Shown: positions 43,203 through 51,934 of the stretch, one piece after another
How the letters are laid out: every line of letters starts with the position of its first letter
Position numbering within the stretch: the stretch's first letter is position 1
NCBI GenBank assembly: GCA_039683095.1
Contig: JBDKSB010000001.1
Span: 512,567 to 576,566 of the forward strand
Length of the DNA: 64,000 nucleotides
Source: Acidobacteriota bacterium
GTDB taxonomy: Bacteria; Acidobacteriota; Aminicenantia; Aminicenantales; Saccharicenantaceae
Direction of reading: 5' to 3'
Translations under genes and position numbers: made by a program
Notes under the pieces: model-generated
Seen by the model: the letters and a program-made list of their open reading frames with translations, nothing else
The model's database searches: none
What the model was told of the DNA's origin: nothing

Positions 43203-43850
43203 CTAGACCAGCCGCAGCAGGGCCAGGAGGCCGAGGGACAGGGCGGCCGTCGCCGGCGGCAGCCAGCCCAGGCGGACCGGACGGCCCTCGAGCCCGGCCA
43301 GGGCGGCTCCGGCCCGCAGGCCCAGCGGCGCCGTGAGGGCCGAGAGGGCTACGGCGACCGGCGCGTAATAGAGCGAGAGCGGATAGCCCGTGCCGGCGGC
43401 GCAGGCCGTGACGCCCGTCACGTACCTGACGAGAGGGAAGAGGTTGACGGCGACGAGGGCCGCGAGACCCCCGGCCAGCCCCTGTCCGGCCGTTTTCCGG
43501 GCCACGGACGGGCTGATCACGCCGAGGATCAGGCAGAAGGCCGCGCCCTCCATGATGATGGCGAAGATCGGATTTCCGATGGCCCCGTGGAGGACGGGCA
43601 GGCCCAGGAGAAGGGCGTCGAAAAGCTTGAAGCCGGCGGCCGCCGCGGCTATCGCGCCGATCGTCTTCAGGCGGGGCGAGACGGCCCAGGCCGCGGCCAG
43701 GAAGAACAGGGCCGCGCCGGTCATGACCGAGCCGGACAGGGTCGAGGCGCATTGGCGCAGGAACATCCCCAGTGCGGCTTCCGAAAGCCCCCAGAGGCTG
43801 CCCAGGACGAGGATCGGGCCCCAATTCGCTTTCTGCGGCGTCTGAGACAT
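43203..43850 (-). CDS. Integral membrane protein of unknown function
   Basis: 215 residues with about six membrane helices, rich in Ala/Leu/Gly. After a short MSQTPQKANWGP start come WGLSEAALGMFLRQCASTL, PRLKTIGAIAAAAAGFKLFDALLLGLP, GAIGNPIFAIIMEGAAFCLILGV and VNLFPLVRYVTGVTACAAGTGYP. I recognise no family; the layout is loosely like small ECF S-components. ATG 43850 is preferred over 43853 for spacing from GGAGGG. Its promoter contains an 8-bp-arm palindrome (43878-43903), so it is probably regulated by a DNA-binding repressor. Confidence 0.65.
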   Translation of the reverse strand: MSQTPQKANWGPILVLGSLWGLSEAALGMFLRQCASTLSGSVMTGAALFFLAAAWAVSPRLKTIGAIAAAAAGFKLFDALLLGLPVLHGAIGNPIFAIIMEGAAFCLILGVISPSVARKTAGQGLAGGLAALVAVNLFPLVRYVTGVTACAAGTGYPLSLYYAPVAVALSALTAPLGLRAGAALAGLEGRPVRLGWLPPATAALSLGLLALLRLV

Positions 43851-43877
43851 CATTCCCTCCGGATCGGGATCTTTGGG

Positions 43878-43903
43878 GGGTTCAATATACGTTGTTTGAA
43901 CCC
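43878..43903. promoter_or_regulatory. Operator-like palindrome overlapping a promoter
   Basis: Perfect inverted repeat GGGTTCAA (43878-43885) / TTGAACCC (43896-43903) with a 10-bp centre. It overlaps the -10 and most of the spacer of the minus-strand promoter TTGTGT-17-TATATT (43912-43907 and 43889-43884). Arm centres are 18 bp apart, roughly two helical turns, as for dimeric repressors. Confidence 0.65.
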
Positions 43904-43912
43904 GGGACACAA
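43884..43912 (-). promoter_or_regulatory. Promoter of the membrane-protein/ABM unit
   Basis: Minus strand TTGTGT (43912-43907), 17-bp spacer, TATATT (43889-43884); about 33 bases to the start codon. Confidence 0.55.
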
Positions 43913-44008
43913 GACATGCCGATGCGGAGCCGAGGGAACCATTTCCGGATTGGCTTCGTCTAACGATCTGGCGTAGGATTCTGTAGCGAGAAGACAAAGG
44001 AGCGACCC

Positions 44009-45022
44009 ATGCGCGCCATCAAGCCGGCCGCCGCGATCCTTCGGACCGCGTCGGCCATGTTCCTTTTAATGTCCCTGTTCCTGGGACCGTCCCTGGCCGG
44101 AGGCGTCTTCGCCCAGAGCCTGGACGTTCCTTCGCGAAAGTGGGGGGTAAGCTTCGGCAACTCAAAAGACTTCACCGGCCTGCGCTTCAATTTCCGCGAC
44201 CGCGGGGTCCGGAGCGTCACCGGGGTCAACGTGACCCTGTGGCAGCCGTCCCGGGACAACAAGGATGCCCTGATCACCGGCCTGTCGGCCGGGATCGCGC
44301 CCGGCGGCGGCCGCCTCCGCGGCATCCAGGTCGGCCTTCTCGGCGCCATGGCCGAGACGAGCCTGGCCGGCCTCAGCATCGGGGGCTTGGGCGTCGGGGC
44401 GGGCGAAAGCGTCAAGGGCCTCATGATCGGCGGCCTGGGCGCGGGCGCGGGCGAGAACCTGGCCGGCGTCGCCCTCGGCGGGCTAGGCGTCGGGGCGGGC
44501 GAGAACGCCGTGGGCTTCCTGGCCGGCGGATTAGGGGCCGGCGCCGGCGGCAGCGCGACCGGCGTCATCATCGGCGGTCTCGGCGGGGGAGCCGGCGAGA
44601 ACATAACCGGCCTGCTCGTCGGGGGATTGGGCGGCGGCTGCGGCGAGAAGCTGACCGGGGTGGCCGTGGCCGGGCTCGGCGTCGGGGCCGGCGAGTCCAT
44701 CGACGGGATCGTCTTCTGCGGCCTGGGCGCGGGCGCGCCGAAGATCCGCGGCCTGGCCGTTTGCGGCTTCGGCGTCGGCGGCCAGGACCTGAAGGGGATA
44801 TTCCTGGCCGCGGGCATGGTCCGCGTGGTCAAAGACGGCCGTCTCGCGGGACTGGCCGCGAGCGCCTTCAATTATTGCCAGGGCCCGGTCAAGGGCTTGA
44901 GCCTCGGCCTCGTCAACTACGCCTGGAGGATCGAGAAGGGGCTCCAGGTCGGGGTCGTCAACATCGTCCGCGACAATCCCAGGGGACTCCGGGTCCTGCC
45001 GGTCTTCAATACCCGGTTCTAG
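44009..45022 (+). CDS. Surface repeat protein, LA_2272-like, with 16-residue Gly-rich repeats
   Basis: 337 residues with a signal peptide (1-36, ...GGVFAQS). From about residue 118 to 260 there are some eight 16-residue repeats of form G-h-x-h-G-G-L-G-x-G-A-G-E-x-x-x (for example GLMIGGLGAGAGENLA, GVALGGLGVGAGENAV). The end, GLVNYAWRIEKGLQVGVVNIVRDNPRGLRVLPVFNTRF, matches the GLQIGLxN...NPxGLRxLPxxN pattern of LA_2272-type surface repeat proteins. A tight beta-solenoid with a Gly-packed core is likely, perhaps on the outer surface. AAAGGAG precedes the start. Its stop overlaps the stop of the symporter gene by 4 bp. Confidence 0.75.
   Translation: MRAIKPAAAILRTASAMFLLMSLFLGPSLAGGVFAQSLDVPSRKWGVSFGNSKDFTGLRFNFRDRGVRSVTGVNVTLWQPSRDNKDALITGLSAGIAPGGGRLRGIQVGLLGAMAETSLAGLSIGGLGVGAGESVKGLMIGGLGAGAGENLAGVALGGLGVGAGENAVGFLAGGLGAGAGGSATGVIIGGLGGGAGENITGLLVGGLGGGCGEKLTGVAVAGLGVGAGESIDGIVFCGLGAGAPKIRGLAVCGFGVGGQDLKGIFLAAGMVRVVKDGRLAGLAASAFNYCQGPVKGLSLGLVNYAWRIEKGLQVGVVNIVRDNPRGLRVLPVFNTRF
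44380..44790 (+). repeat. 48-bp in-frame coding repeats
   Basis: Imperfect tandem units of 48 bp (16 codons), for example around GGCGGCCTGGGCGCGGGCGC, giving the Gly-rich protein repeats. About eight copies; the last two units lose one codon each. Confidence 0.7.
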
Positions 45023-46866
45023 CCCAGGTTGGCCGCGGCCGGCGCCTTCACGGCGCCCTTGTCGTTCTTGCCGTTGTTCGCCCAGAGCCGGTTGATCACC
45101 CTGAGCAGGACGAACCCCGCCACGATGAACACGGCCAGGAGCACTCCGGCGTAGACCCAGCGCCCGTAGAGGATGTTGCCGACCGTGAACAGGGCCGACC
45201 AGATAGTCAGCGACCCGGAGACCCAGCCGGCGAGGGCGAGAGGGAAGTTGTCGCAGGTGGCCTTGGCTTCGGCCTCGGAGATGCCCGCCCGCTCGCGGAT
45301 CTTCTTCCAGCCCGGCCCGAAGGGATGGACCTTCTTGTAGAACCTGATCAGCGTCTCGGGGTCGGTCTTGGGGCCGAGGAAGGCCGTCAGCATCCAGGTG
45401 ATGGTGGTCACGACGACCGTCAGGATCAGGGCGTAATGCGTCGGGACGAAGACGCCGAACTTGCGCAGGACGAGCAGGAAGATGGAGAAGGCGAACGACG
45501 AGATCATGGCGTTGACCTCGCACCAGGCCGTCACCCGCCACCAGTACCAGCGGACGAGGTAGAGCAGCCCGGTCCCGGCCCCGACCTGGAGGATGATGTC
45601 GAAGGAGTCCTTGGCCGTGTCCAGGATGAACACCAGCCCGCCGGCGCATAAGAAGAGGACAATCGTGGCCAGCCGGCCGACCATGACGTAATGCTTTTCG
45701 GTGGCCGTCTTGTTGATGAAACGGCGGTAGAAGTCGTGGACGAGGTAAGAGGCGCCCCAATTGAGGTGGGTCAGGTTGGTCGAGGAGTTGGCCGCGATCA
45801 GCCCTCCGACCATCAGGCCGATGAAGCCGACCGGCAGGAACTTGAGCATGGCCGGGTAGGCGATGTCGTGGCCGATGAGGCTCGGGTTGAGGTGGGGGAA
45901 GGCTTTCTGGATGTCCGAGAGCTGCGGGAAGACGATGATCGAGGCCAGGCCCACGAGGATCCAGGGCCAGGGCCGGAGGACGTAGTGGGCGATATTGAAG
46001 AAAAGGACGGCGCCGAGCGAGTCCTTCTCGGATTTCGAGGCCAGCATGCGCTGGGCGATGTAGCTGCCGCCGCCGGGCTCGGCCCCGGGGTACCAGACCG
46101 CCCACCATTGCACGGCCAGGGGCATGATGAAGATGGCGATGGCCAGGTCCCAGTTGCTCTTGAAGTTCGGCAGCATGCTCAGGAAGTTGATGCCGCCCGG
46201 GCCCGGCGTGGCCGAGAGCTTCGAGATGAGGGCCGGCATGCCGCCGACGGCGCGAACGGCGAAGTAGGCCGCGGCGATGACGGCCGTCATCTTGACGAAG
46301 AACTGGATCATGTCGATGATGAGAACGCCCCAGAGGCCGGTCAGGGCGGCGAAGACGACGTTGAGCAGGCCGACGAAGAGAAGCGTCTGCCAGCGCTCGA
46401 GCCCGAAGAGCACGGCGGCGATCTTGCAGGCCGCCAGGTTGACCGTGGCCATTATGATGCAGTTGAAGAAGAAGCCGAGGTAGACCGAGCGGAACCCCCG
46501 GACGAAGCCGGCCGCCTTGCCCGAGTAGCGGATCTCGTAGAACTCGAGGTCGGTCAGGACCTCGGAGCGGCGCCACATCCGGGCGTAGAAAAAGACCGTG
46601 GCCACCCCGGTCAGGGTGAAGGCCCACCAGACCCAGTTGCCGGCGACGCCGTTGCGGCGGACGATGTCGGTGACCAGGTTGGGCGTGTCGCTCGAGAAGG
46701 TCGTGGCCACCATGGACAGCCCGGCCAGCCACCAGGGCACGGCGCGTCCCGAAGCGAAGAACTCCGACGTGCTCGTGCCGGAGCGCTTGCGGAAGAACAG
46801 GGCGGGTCCGAAGCAGATCAGCATGATAACGGCGACGATGATCCAGTCGATGACCTGGAGATGCAT
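45019..46866 (-). CDS. Sodium:solute symporter (SSS family)
   Basis: 615 residues with about 13-14 membrane helices. SSS features: EFFASGRAVPWWLAGLSMVATTFSSDTPN near residue 35-65, GLWGVLIIDMIQFFVKM, GFIGLMVGGLIAANSSTNLTHLNWGASYLVHDFYRRFI with the Ser/Thr pair of the sodium site. A soluble loop before the last helices contains ETLIRFYKKVHPFGPGWKKIRE. Substrates in the family include sugars, amino acids and carboxylates; the length and C-terminal loop resemble the SGLT-like group, but substrate is not deducible. It has its own promoter and a GAAAGGACG ribosome site. Confidence 0.9.
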   Translation of the reverse strand: MHLQVIDWIIVAVIMLICFGPALFFRKRSGTSTSEFFASGRAVPWWLAGLSMVATTFSSDTPNLVTDIVRRNGVAGNWVWWAFTLTGVATVFFYARMWRRSEVLTDLEFYEIRYSGKAAGFVRGFRSVYLGFFFNCIIMATVNLAACKIAAVLFGLERWQTLLFVGLLNVVFAALTGLWGVLIIDMIQFFVKMTAVIAAAYFAVRAVGGMPALISKLSATPGPGGINFLSMLPNFKSNWDLAIAIFIMPLAVQWWAVWYPGAEPGGGSYIAQRMLASKSEKDSLGAVLFFNIAHYVLRPWPWILVGLASIIVFPQLSDIQKAFPHLNPSLIGHDIAYPAMLKFLPVGFIGLMVGGLIAANSSTNLTHLNWGASYLVHDFYRRFINKTATEKHYVMVGRLATIVLFLCAGGLVFILDTAKDSFDIILQVGAGTGLLYLVRWYWWRVTAWCEVNAMISSFAFSIFLLVLRKFGVFVPTHYALILTVVVTTITWMLTAFLGPKTDPETLIRFYKKVHPFGPGWKKIRERAGISEAEAKATCDNFPLALAGWVSGSLTIWSALFTVGNILYGRWVYAGVLLAVFIVAGFVLLRVINRLWANNGKNDKGAVKAPAAANLG

Positions 46867-46913
46867 GCGTTATCGTCCTTTCTCCGAGCTCGCCGGGCGG
46901 GGCATGGCCTCCC

Positions 46914-46942
46914 ATTATACGAATATCAGGGACCAGGAACAA
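46914..46942 (-). promoter_or_regulatory. Promoter of the symporter gene
   Basis: Minus strand TTGTTC (46942-46937), 17-bp spacer, consensus TATAAT (46919-46914). Confidence 0.6.
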
Positions 46943-47029
46943 GCCGCCGGGCTCCCGCGTGGTTGCCGGGCAATAATGTCACCTCGGACTGCCAGGCTAA
47001 TAGGACCCCCCCGGTCCGACCCCGGCTCT

Positions 47030-47059
47030 TTGACGGAATGTCGGCCGTTCTGGTATAAG
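47030..47059 (+). promoter_or_regulatory. Promoter of the serine hydrolase gene
   Basis: TTGACG (47030-47035), 18-bp spacer, TATAAG (47054-47059), then a leader with ACGGAGG before ATG 47092. Confidence 0.6.
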
Positions 47060-47091
47060 CAAAGATGATCGCGAGATGAACGGAGGCCCGC

Positions 47092-48378
47092 ATGAACCGG
47101 AATAGATCGTACAGATTCATGGTGCTGGCGGCTCTGATCGGCCTGGCGCTGCCGGCGCTGGCGGCCGACCTGCCGAGGGCGCGGCCGGAGATCGTGGGCT
47201 TATCGACCGAGCGGCTCAATCGCATCGGCGCGGTCATGCAGAAGTACGTCGACGAAGGCCGGCTCGGCGGCGTGGTGACGCTCGTCGCCCGCGGCGGCAA
47301 GGTGGCTTACCTCCAGGCCTGCGGCACGCTCGACCCCTCGACGGGTGCCCCCATGACGACTGACGCGATCTTCCGCATCGCTTCGCAGAGCAAGGCCCTG
47401 ACCAGCGTCTCCGTGATGATCCTGTCCGAGGAGGGCAAGCTCCTGCTCAGCGACCCGGTTTCAAAGTACATCCCCGAGTTCAAGGCCACGACGGTGGCCG
47501 TCCCCGACGGGTCCAGGAAGGGGCCCGGCTATAAGATCGTCCCGGCCAGGCGCCAGATCACCATCCGCGACCTCCTGACCCATACCGCGGGCATCTCCTA
47601 TGGAAACGGCCCGGCCAAGGACCTCTACAAGGCCGCCGGGCTCCAGGGCTGGTTCCTGGCCGACCGGCCGGAACCCGTCGGCGTCTACATCAAGAAGCTG
47701 GCCGGGCTGCCCTTCGACGCCCAGCCGGGCGAGAAATGGATCTACGGCTACAACATCGACATCCTCGGCTATCTCGTCGAGGTCGTCTCGGGCATGAGCC
47801 TGGCCGATTTTATCCGCACGAAGATCACGGAACCGCTGGCCATGGCCGATACCTCGTTCTTCCTGCCCGAGGATAAGGCCGGCCGCCTGGCCGCTGTTTA
47901 CGGCATCGGCAAGGACGGCAAGGCCGGGTTCGTCGCCGACCCGAGAGAGCGGGCCTATCTCAAGGGGCCGCGGCTCTGCTACGCCGGCGGCGCCGGGCTC
48001 CTCTCGACGGCCGAGGACTACGCCCGCTTCCTGCTCATGCTCCAGAGCGGCGGCGAGTGGGGCGGCGTCCACATCCTCAGCCCGAAGTCGGTCGAGCTCA
48101 TGACGGCCGACCATTGCGGGCCGCTTTACAACAACCCCGGCAGCGGCTTCGGCCTCGGCTTCTGGGTGACCAGGGAGCTCGGCCGGAACGGCGAACCCGG
48201 CTCGGTCGGGGCCTTTGGCTGGGGCGGCGCCTACCATACGACCTACTGGGTCGACCCGACCGAGAAGCTCGTGGCCGTCTTCATGACCCAGCTCCTGCCG
48301 GCGACCGGCAGCGACGCGCAGGCGAAGTTCAAGGCCCTCGTCTACCAGTCGATCGTCGAATCCTACGAAGGGCGATAG
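47092..48378 (+). CDS. Periplasmic serine hydrolase, class C beta-lactamase family
   Basis: 428 residues with a signal peptide (1-22, ...LPALA|ADL). The active-site serine/lysine motif is IASQSKALTSV (SxxK), YGYNIDILGYL supplies the YxN motif, and FGWGGAYHTTYWVDP is the third-motif region with His. The family includes AmpC, EstB-type esterases, D-amino-acid peptidases and low-molecular-weight PBPs; nothing here decides which. Together with the M55 and M24 enzymes it suggests periplasmic peptide or wall-fragment processing. GGAGG ribosome site present. The MFS gene follows 21 bp on. Confidence 0.88.
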   Translation: MNRNRSYRFMVLAALIGLALPALAADLPRARPEIVGLSTERLNRIGAVMQKYVDEGRLGGVVTLVARGGKVAYLQACGTLDPSTGAPMTTDAIFRIASQSKALTSVSVMILSEEGKLLLSDPVSKYIPEFKATTVAVPDGSRKGPGYKIVPARRQITIRDLLTHTAGISYGNGPAKDLYKAAGLQGWFLADRPEPVGVYIKKLAGLPFDAQPGEKWIYGYNIDILGYLVEVVSGMSLADFIRTKITEPLAMADTSFFLPEDKAGRLAAVYGIGKDGKAGFVADPRERAYLKGPRLCYAGGAGLLSTAEDYARFLLMLQSGGEWGGVHILSPKSVELMTADHCGPLYNNPGSGFGLGFWVTRELGRNGEPGSVGAFGWGGAYHTTYWVDPTEKLVAVFMTQLLPATGSDAQAKFKALVYQSIVESYEGR

Positions 48379-48399
48379 GCCGGGCCCGGCCTGGCGAAC

Positions 48400-49626
48400 G
48401 TGACCTCGGCCGTGAAAAAGAAGATCCTGCTGTCGGCCTCGCTCTTTCACCCCCTGACCGACGCGGCCACGGTCATCACGCCGATGGTCTTTCCCCTCCT
48501 GCTGGCCCAAAAGTTCCTGATCACCAACTACGCCCAGATCGGCGTGCTGTCCAACCTCGGCCTGCTGACCTCGCTCGTCGTCCAGTTCCTGGTCGTCCGG
48601 CTGTCGTTCCGGAAGGAGTACCGCACCCTGATGGTCCTCAGCGGGCTGGGGCTGTGCGCTTCGCTCGCCGTCATCCCGCTGGCCCGGTCCTACGCCGCGC
48701 TGCTGTTCCTCTTCCTGGCGCTGCGGATCTGCGCCAGCTTCTATCACCCCATCGTCATCGCCTGGGTCTCCAAATCGCAGGCCGGGTCGGGCCGGGAGCT
48801 CGACGACGCCATGGGCATCCAGAGCGGTTCGGGCAACCTCGGCGTCGGCCTGGCCTACCTGACCGTGGGCTTCCTGGCCCAGCGCTGGGGCTGGCGCACC
48901 CCTCATTTCGTCTGGGCCGTCTTCGGCCTGGTCCTGGCCGGGCTCGGGGCCTGGATCCTGCGCGGCGTCTCGTCCCGGAGCGAGGAGCGGCCGTCCCTCA
49001 AGCCGGCCAGCTGGTGGCGTTCGCTCCGGTCCATCCGACGGTTCGTGCCGGGGTTCTTCTTCGGCGGGGCCGGCTGGTCCGTGGCCGTCTACTATGCCCC
49101 CTCGCTCCTCAACCGCAAGTACGGCATCCCCATGGGCCAGACCGGCCTGTTCCTGGCCCTCTGGATCGGGCTGGGGACCGTGACCGGGTACGGCTACGGT
49201 GTCTGGAGCCGCCGCTTCGGGCGCAAGCCCGTCTTCCTGGCCAGCCTGGGCGGCGCCGCGGCGGCGCTCTTCATGCTGGGCTTCGCCCCGACCCGGGGCC
49301 TGGCCGTGGCCGGCCTGCTCGCCTTCGGGGGCTTCCTGCTGATGACCTACCCCTCGCTCCACACCTTCGTCGGCTCGAGCGTTCCCGCGGCCGGCCAGAC
49401 CATGGCCTTCAGCTGGGTCAGCAACATCCAGCTCGTCTCCGGGGCGCTGGTCAGCCTGGTCTCCGGCATCCTGTCCGACGTTCTCGGCATCGCCTTCCCG
49501 TTCGTCTTCACCGGCGTCGTCTCGCTCGTCGTGCTGGCCTTCTACGCGCCGCGCGGGCCGGAGTTCTTCGGCGGGAAGATGCAGGGACGGGCCGGATCGC
49601 CCGTGTCCCGGGAAGGCGCCGTTTAG
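48400..49626 (+). CDS. Major facilitator superfamily transporter
   Basis: 408 residues from GTG 48400, with 12 membrane helices. SLFHPLTDAATVITPMVFPLLLA opens helix 1; ALRICASFYHPIVIAWVSK and LDDAMGIQSGSGNLGVGLAYLTVGFLAQRWGW resemble the fosmidomycin-resistance-like branch of MFS. The second half carries WSRRFGRKPVFLASLGG, a motif-A-like loop. Substrate unknown; it lies 21 bp behind the serine hydrolase, so uptake or release of a hydrolysis product is possible. The GTG has no strong ribosome site. Confidence 0.85.
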   Translation: MTSAVKKKILLSASLFHPLTDAATVITPMVFPLLLAQKFLITNYAQIGVLSNLGLLTSLVVQFLVVRLSFRKEYRTLMVLSGLGLCASLAVIPLARSYAALLFLFLALRICASFYHPIVIAWVSKSQAGSGRELDDAMGIQSGSGNLGVGLAYLTVGFLAQRWGWRTPHFVWAVFGLVLAGLGAWILRGVSSRSEERPSLKPASWWRSLRSIRRFVPGFFFGGAGWSVAVYYAPSLLNRKYGIPMGQTGLFLALWIGLGTVTGYGYGVWSRRFGRKPVFLASLGGAAAALFMLGFAPTRGLAVAGLLAFGGFLLMTYPSLHTFVGSSVPAAGQTMAFSWVSNIQLVSGALVSLVSGILSDVLGIAFPFVFTGVVSLVVLAFYAPRGPEFFGGKMQGRAGSPVSREGAV

Positions 49627-49629
49627 GCG

Positions 49630-51396
49630 TCAGCGGACCTGGCGCTCGAGCTTCTCGTACTGCTCGCGGATCTCGGCGGGGAGGCGGCCCTTGTAGGGCT
49701 TGATGAAGTCCCGGATGCCGTCGACCTCGGACTTCCAGTCCTTGATCCGGACCTCGAACAGCTTATCGAGCCTGTCCTTGGGGATATCGAGGCCGTTCAT
49801 GTCCAGGTCCTCGGTCCGGGGCACCAAGCCGGCCGGGGTCTCCCTGGCCGGGACCTTCCCGTTCACCCGGTCGATGATCCATTTGAGGACGCGCATGTTG
49901 TCGCCGAAGCCGGGCCAGATGAACTTGCCCCGGTCGTCGACCCGGAACCAGTTGACGGAGAAGATGCGGGGCGGCCGCGACATGCGGTTGCCCATGTTGA
50001 GGTAGTGGCGCCAGTAGTCGGCCATGTTGTAGCCGCAGAAGGGCAGCATGGCCATGGGATCCCGCCGGACGACGCCGACCTGGCCCGTGGCCGCGGCCGT
50101 CGTCTCCGAGCCCATCCGGGCGCCCATGAACACGCCGTGGGCCCAGCTGAAGCTCTCGGTGACGAGGGGGATGAGCTGGGTCCGGCGGCCGCCGAAGATG
50201 ATGGCCGAGATGGGCACACCCCGGGGGTTCGCGGCCTCCTTGTCGAGCATGGGCGAGTTGATGAGCGAGGCCGTGAACCGGGAGTTCGGATGGGCGGCCT
50301 TGGTGCCCAGCGCCGGAGTCCAGGGCCGGCCCTGCCAATCGAGCATGTGCTCCGGCACGGGCCCGTCGATCCCTTCCCACCAGGGCTCGTTCGTTTCGGT
50401 GTTCAGGGCGACGTTGGTGAACAGCGTCGGGTTGAAGGCCCCGCGCTTGATCGTCTTCATCATGTTCGGGTTCGTCTTCATGGACGTCCCCGGCGCGACG
50501 CCGAAGTAACCGGCCTCGGGGTTGATGGCCCACAGCCGGCCGTCCGGTCCGATGTTGAGCCAGGCGATGTCGTCGCCGAGCGTCCAGACCCGGTAGCCCG
50601 GCAGGGCCGATTCCATCATGGCCAGGTTGGTCTTGCCGCAGGCGCTCGGCAGGGCTGCGGTGATGTAGGTCTTGCGGCCGTGCAGGTCCTCGATGCCCAT
50701 GATGACCATGTGCTCGGCCAGCCAGCCCTGCTTGTAGCCGAGGTAGGAGCCGATGCGCAGCGAGACGCACTTCTTGCCGAGCAGGGCGTTGCCGCCGTAG
50801 CCCGAGCCGACGCTCCAGACCAGGCCCTCCTCCGGGAAGTGCATGACGTAGCGGCGGTCGGGATCGAGGTCGCCGATCGAGTGAAAGCCCTTGATGAAGT
50901 CCTCGCGGTTGCGGAGCTTCTCGAAGATCTCCGTGCCTATCCGGGTCATGACCCGCATGCTGATCGCGACGTAGGACGAGTCGGTGACCATCAGGCAGGC
51001 CTTGGCGTAGGGCGAGTCGGGGTGGCCCATCATGTACGGGATGACGTACATCGTCCGCCCGGCCATGCAGCCGTCCGAGAGCCCGGTCATGAGCTTCTTG
51101 GCCTTGCCGACGTCCATCCAATTGTTGTTGGGTCCCGAGGCCTCCCTGGTGGGATGGCAGACGAAGGTGACCTTCTCGGTCCGGGCGACGTCGTTCGAGG
51201 CGGACCGGTGGAGGTAGGCCGTCGGCCAGGTTTTCTGATTGAGCGGCTGGAAGACCGGCCCGTTGAGGCGCTCCTCGCTCATGCCGATCTCGAGCAGGCG
51301 CCAGGCCTCGCCGTCCGACCCGTCGCACCAGTAGACCCGGGCCGGCTTGGCCAGGCGTTCCTGGTCGGCGACCCAGCGTTCGGCGGCGGATTCCAT
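49630..51396 (-). CDS. pckG: Phosphoenolpyruvate carboxykinase (GTP)
   Basis: 588 residues, normal for the GTP-dependent family. The P-loop ALPSACGKTNLAMM contains the reactive cysteine of GTP-PEPCK, with GDDIAWLNIGPDGRLWAINPEAGYFGVAPGTSMKTNPN as metal and substrate site and FGGRRTQLIPLV nearby. It converts oxaloacetate to PEP with GTP (gluconeogenesis) or the reverse. It has a near-consensus promoter and is convergent with the MFS gene, 3 bp apart. Confidence 0.97.
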   Translation of the reverse strand: MESAAERWVADQERLAKPARVYWCDGSDGEAWRLLEIGMSEERLNGPVFQPLNQKTWPTAYLHRSASNDVARTEKVTFVCHPTREASGPNNNWMDVGKAKKLMTGLSDGCMAGRTMYVIPYMMGHPDSPYAKACLMVTDSSYVAISMRVMTRIGTEIFEKLRNREDFIKGFHSIGDLDPDRRYVMHFPEEGLVWSVGSGYGGNALLGKKCVSLRIGSYLGYKQGWLAEHMVIMGIEDLHGRKTYITAALPSACGKTNLAMMESALPGYRVWTLGDDIAWLNIGPDGRLWAINPEAGYFGVAPGTSMKTNPNMMKTIKRGAFNPTLFTNVALNTETNEPWWEGIDGPVPEHMLDWQGRPWTPALGTKAAHPNSRFTASLINSPMLDKEAANPRGVPISAIIFGGRRTQLIPLVTESFSWAHGVFMGARMGSETTAAATGQVGVVRRDPMAMLPFCGYNMADYWRHYLNMGNRMSRPPRIFSVNWFRVDDRGKFIWPGFGDNMRVLKWIIDRVNGKVPARETPAGLVPRTEDLDMNGLDIPKDRLDKLFEVRIKDWKSEVDGIRDFIKPYKGRLPAEIREQYEKLERQVR

Positions 51397-51414
51397 CTCA
51401 GGCCTCAGCCCATC

Positions 51415-51443
51415 TTATTATCAGGTCGATCGCGGACTGTCAA
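51415..51443 (-). promoter_or_regulatory. Promoter of pckG
   Basis: Minus strand TTGACA (51443-51438), 17-bp spacer, TAATAA (51420-51415), 18 bases before ATG 51396. Confidence 0.6.
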
Positions 51444-51450
51444 ACAACGC

Positions 51451-51777
51451 TCAGCGGACATTGTTGATGGCGTTCTTGGCCGTGCCGTGCTTGTCCTTCA
51501 GGATGTTCTGGATCAGGGAGAACTGCCGGTTCTCGCGGGCGATCCTGTTCTGAAGCTCAAGGTACTGGAGATTGAAGCTCGTCTGCATCTCCTGCATCTC
51601 TTCCGCGGCCCGGTACAGGCGCTTCGCCGCCTCCTTGCCTGCTCCCCGCTTCCGGGCGGCCGCGGGATCCAGTGCCTTCGGCCGCGTCGTCCCGGACTGG
51701 CCCGGCTCGGCGGGGAAGGCGGCGAGCGCCGCGGCCGGGATGAGGGCCGCGAGGGCAAGACTTCTCGACCGTTTCAT
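51451..51777 (-). CDS. Small secreted helical protein of unknown function, 108 aa
   Basis: 108 residues with a signal peptide (1-23, ...ALAAFPA). The rest is basic and strongly helical: AAKRLYRAAEEMQEMQTSFNLQYLELQNRIARENRQFSLIQNILKDKHGTAKNAINNVR, with heptad-like hydrophobics that suggest a coiled coil or helical hairpin. No family recognised. It ends 7 bp before the pckG -35, so it probably forms its own unit. Confidence 0.7.
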   Translation of the reverse strand: MKRSRSLALAALIPAAALAAFPAEPGQSGTTRPKALDPAAARKRGAGKEAAKRLYRAAEEMQEMQTSFNLQYLELQNRIARENRQFSLIQNILKDKHGTAKNAINNVR

Positions 51778-51869
51778 GGGGCCTCCTCGGAATGGCGTTC
51801 TCCAGGCGCCGCGGAGATGGGCCCAGTCTTCACGAACAGGAGCGAATTGTCAAGACGGCGGCAGGCCCC

Positions 51870-51898
51870 TTTTCACGGGCTCCCCGATGATGTAAAAT
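51870..51898 (+). promoter_or_regulatory. Possible promoter of the lyase/mutase gene
   Basis: TTTTCA (51870-51875), 17-bp spacer, TAAAAT (51893-51898); moderate match only. Confidence 0.4.
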
Positions 51899-51934
51899 AA
51901 AAGACCGTTTTTCAATCAAAAGGAGTCCATCATC

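Noticed and set aside
42808-43824. Extended frame upstream of the ABM-like protein
   Set aside because: The added N-terminal part is antisense to the membrane-protein gene and Arg/Pro/Gly-rich; ATG 43107 has a ribosome site and starts the ABM fold.
44380-44790. Regular 48-bp repeats resembling a CRISPR array
   Set aside because: The repeats have no spacers, lie in frame within a secreted protein, and no cas gene is present.
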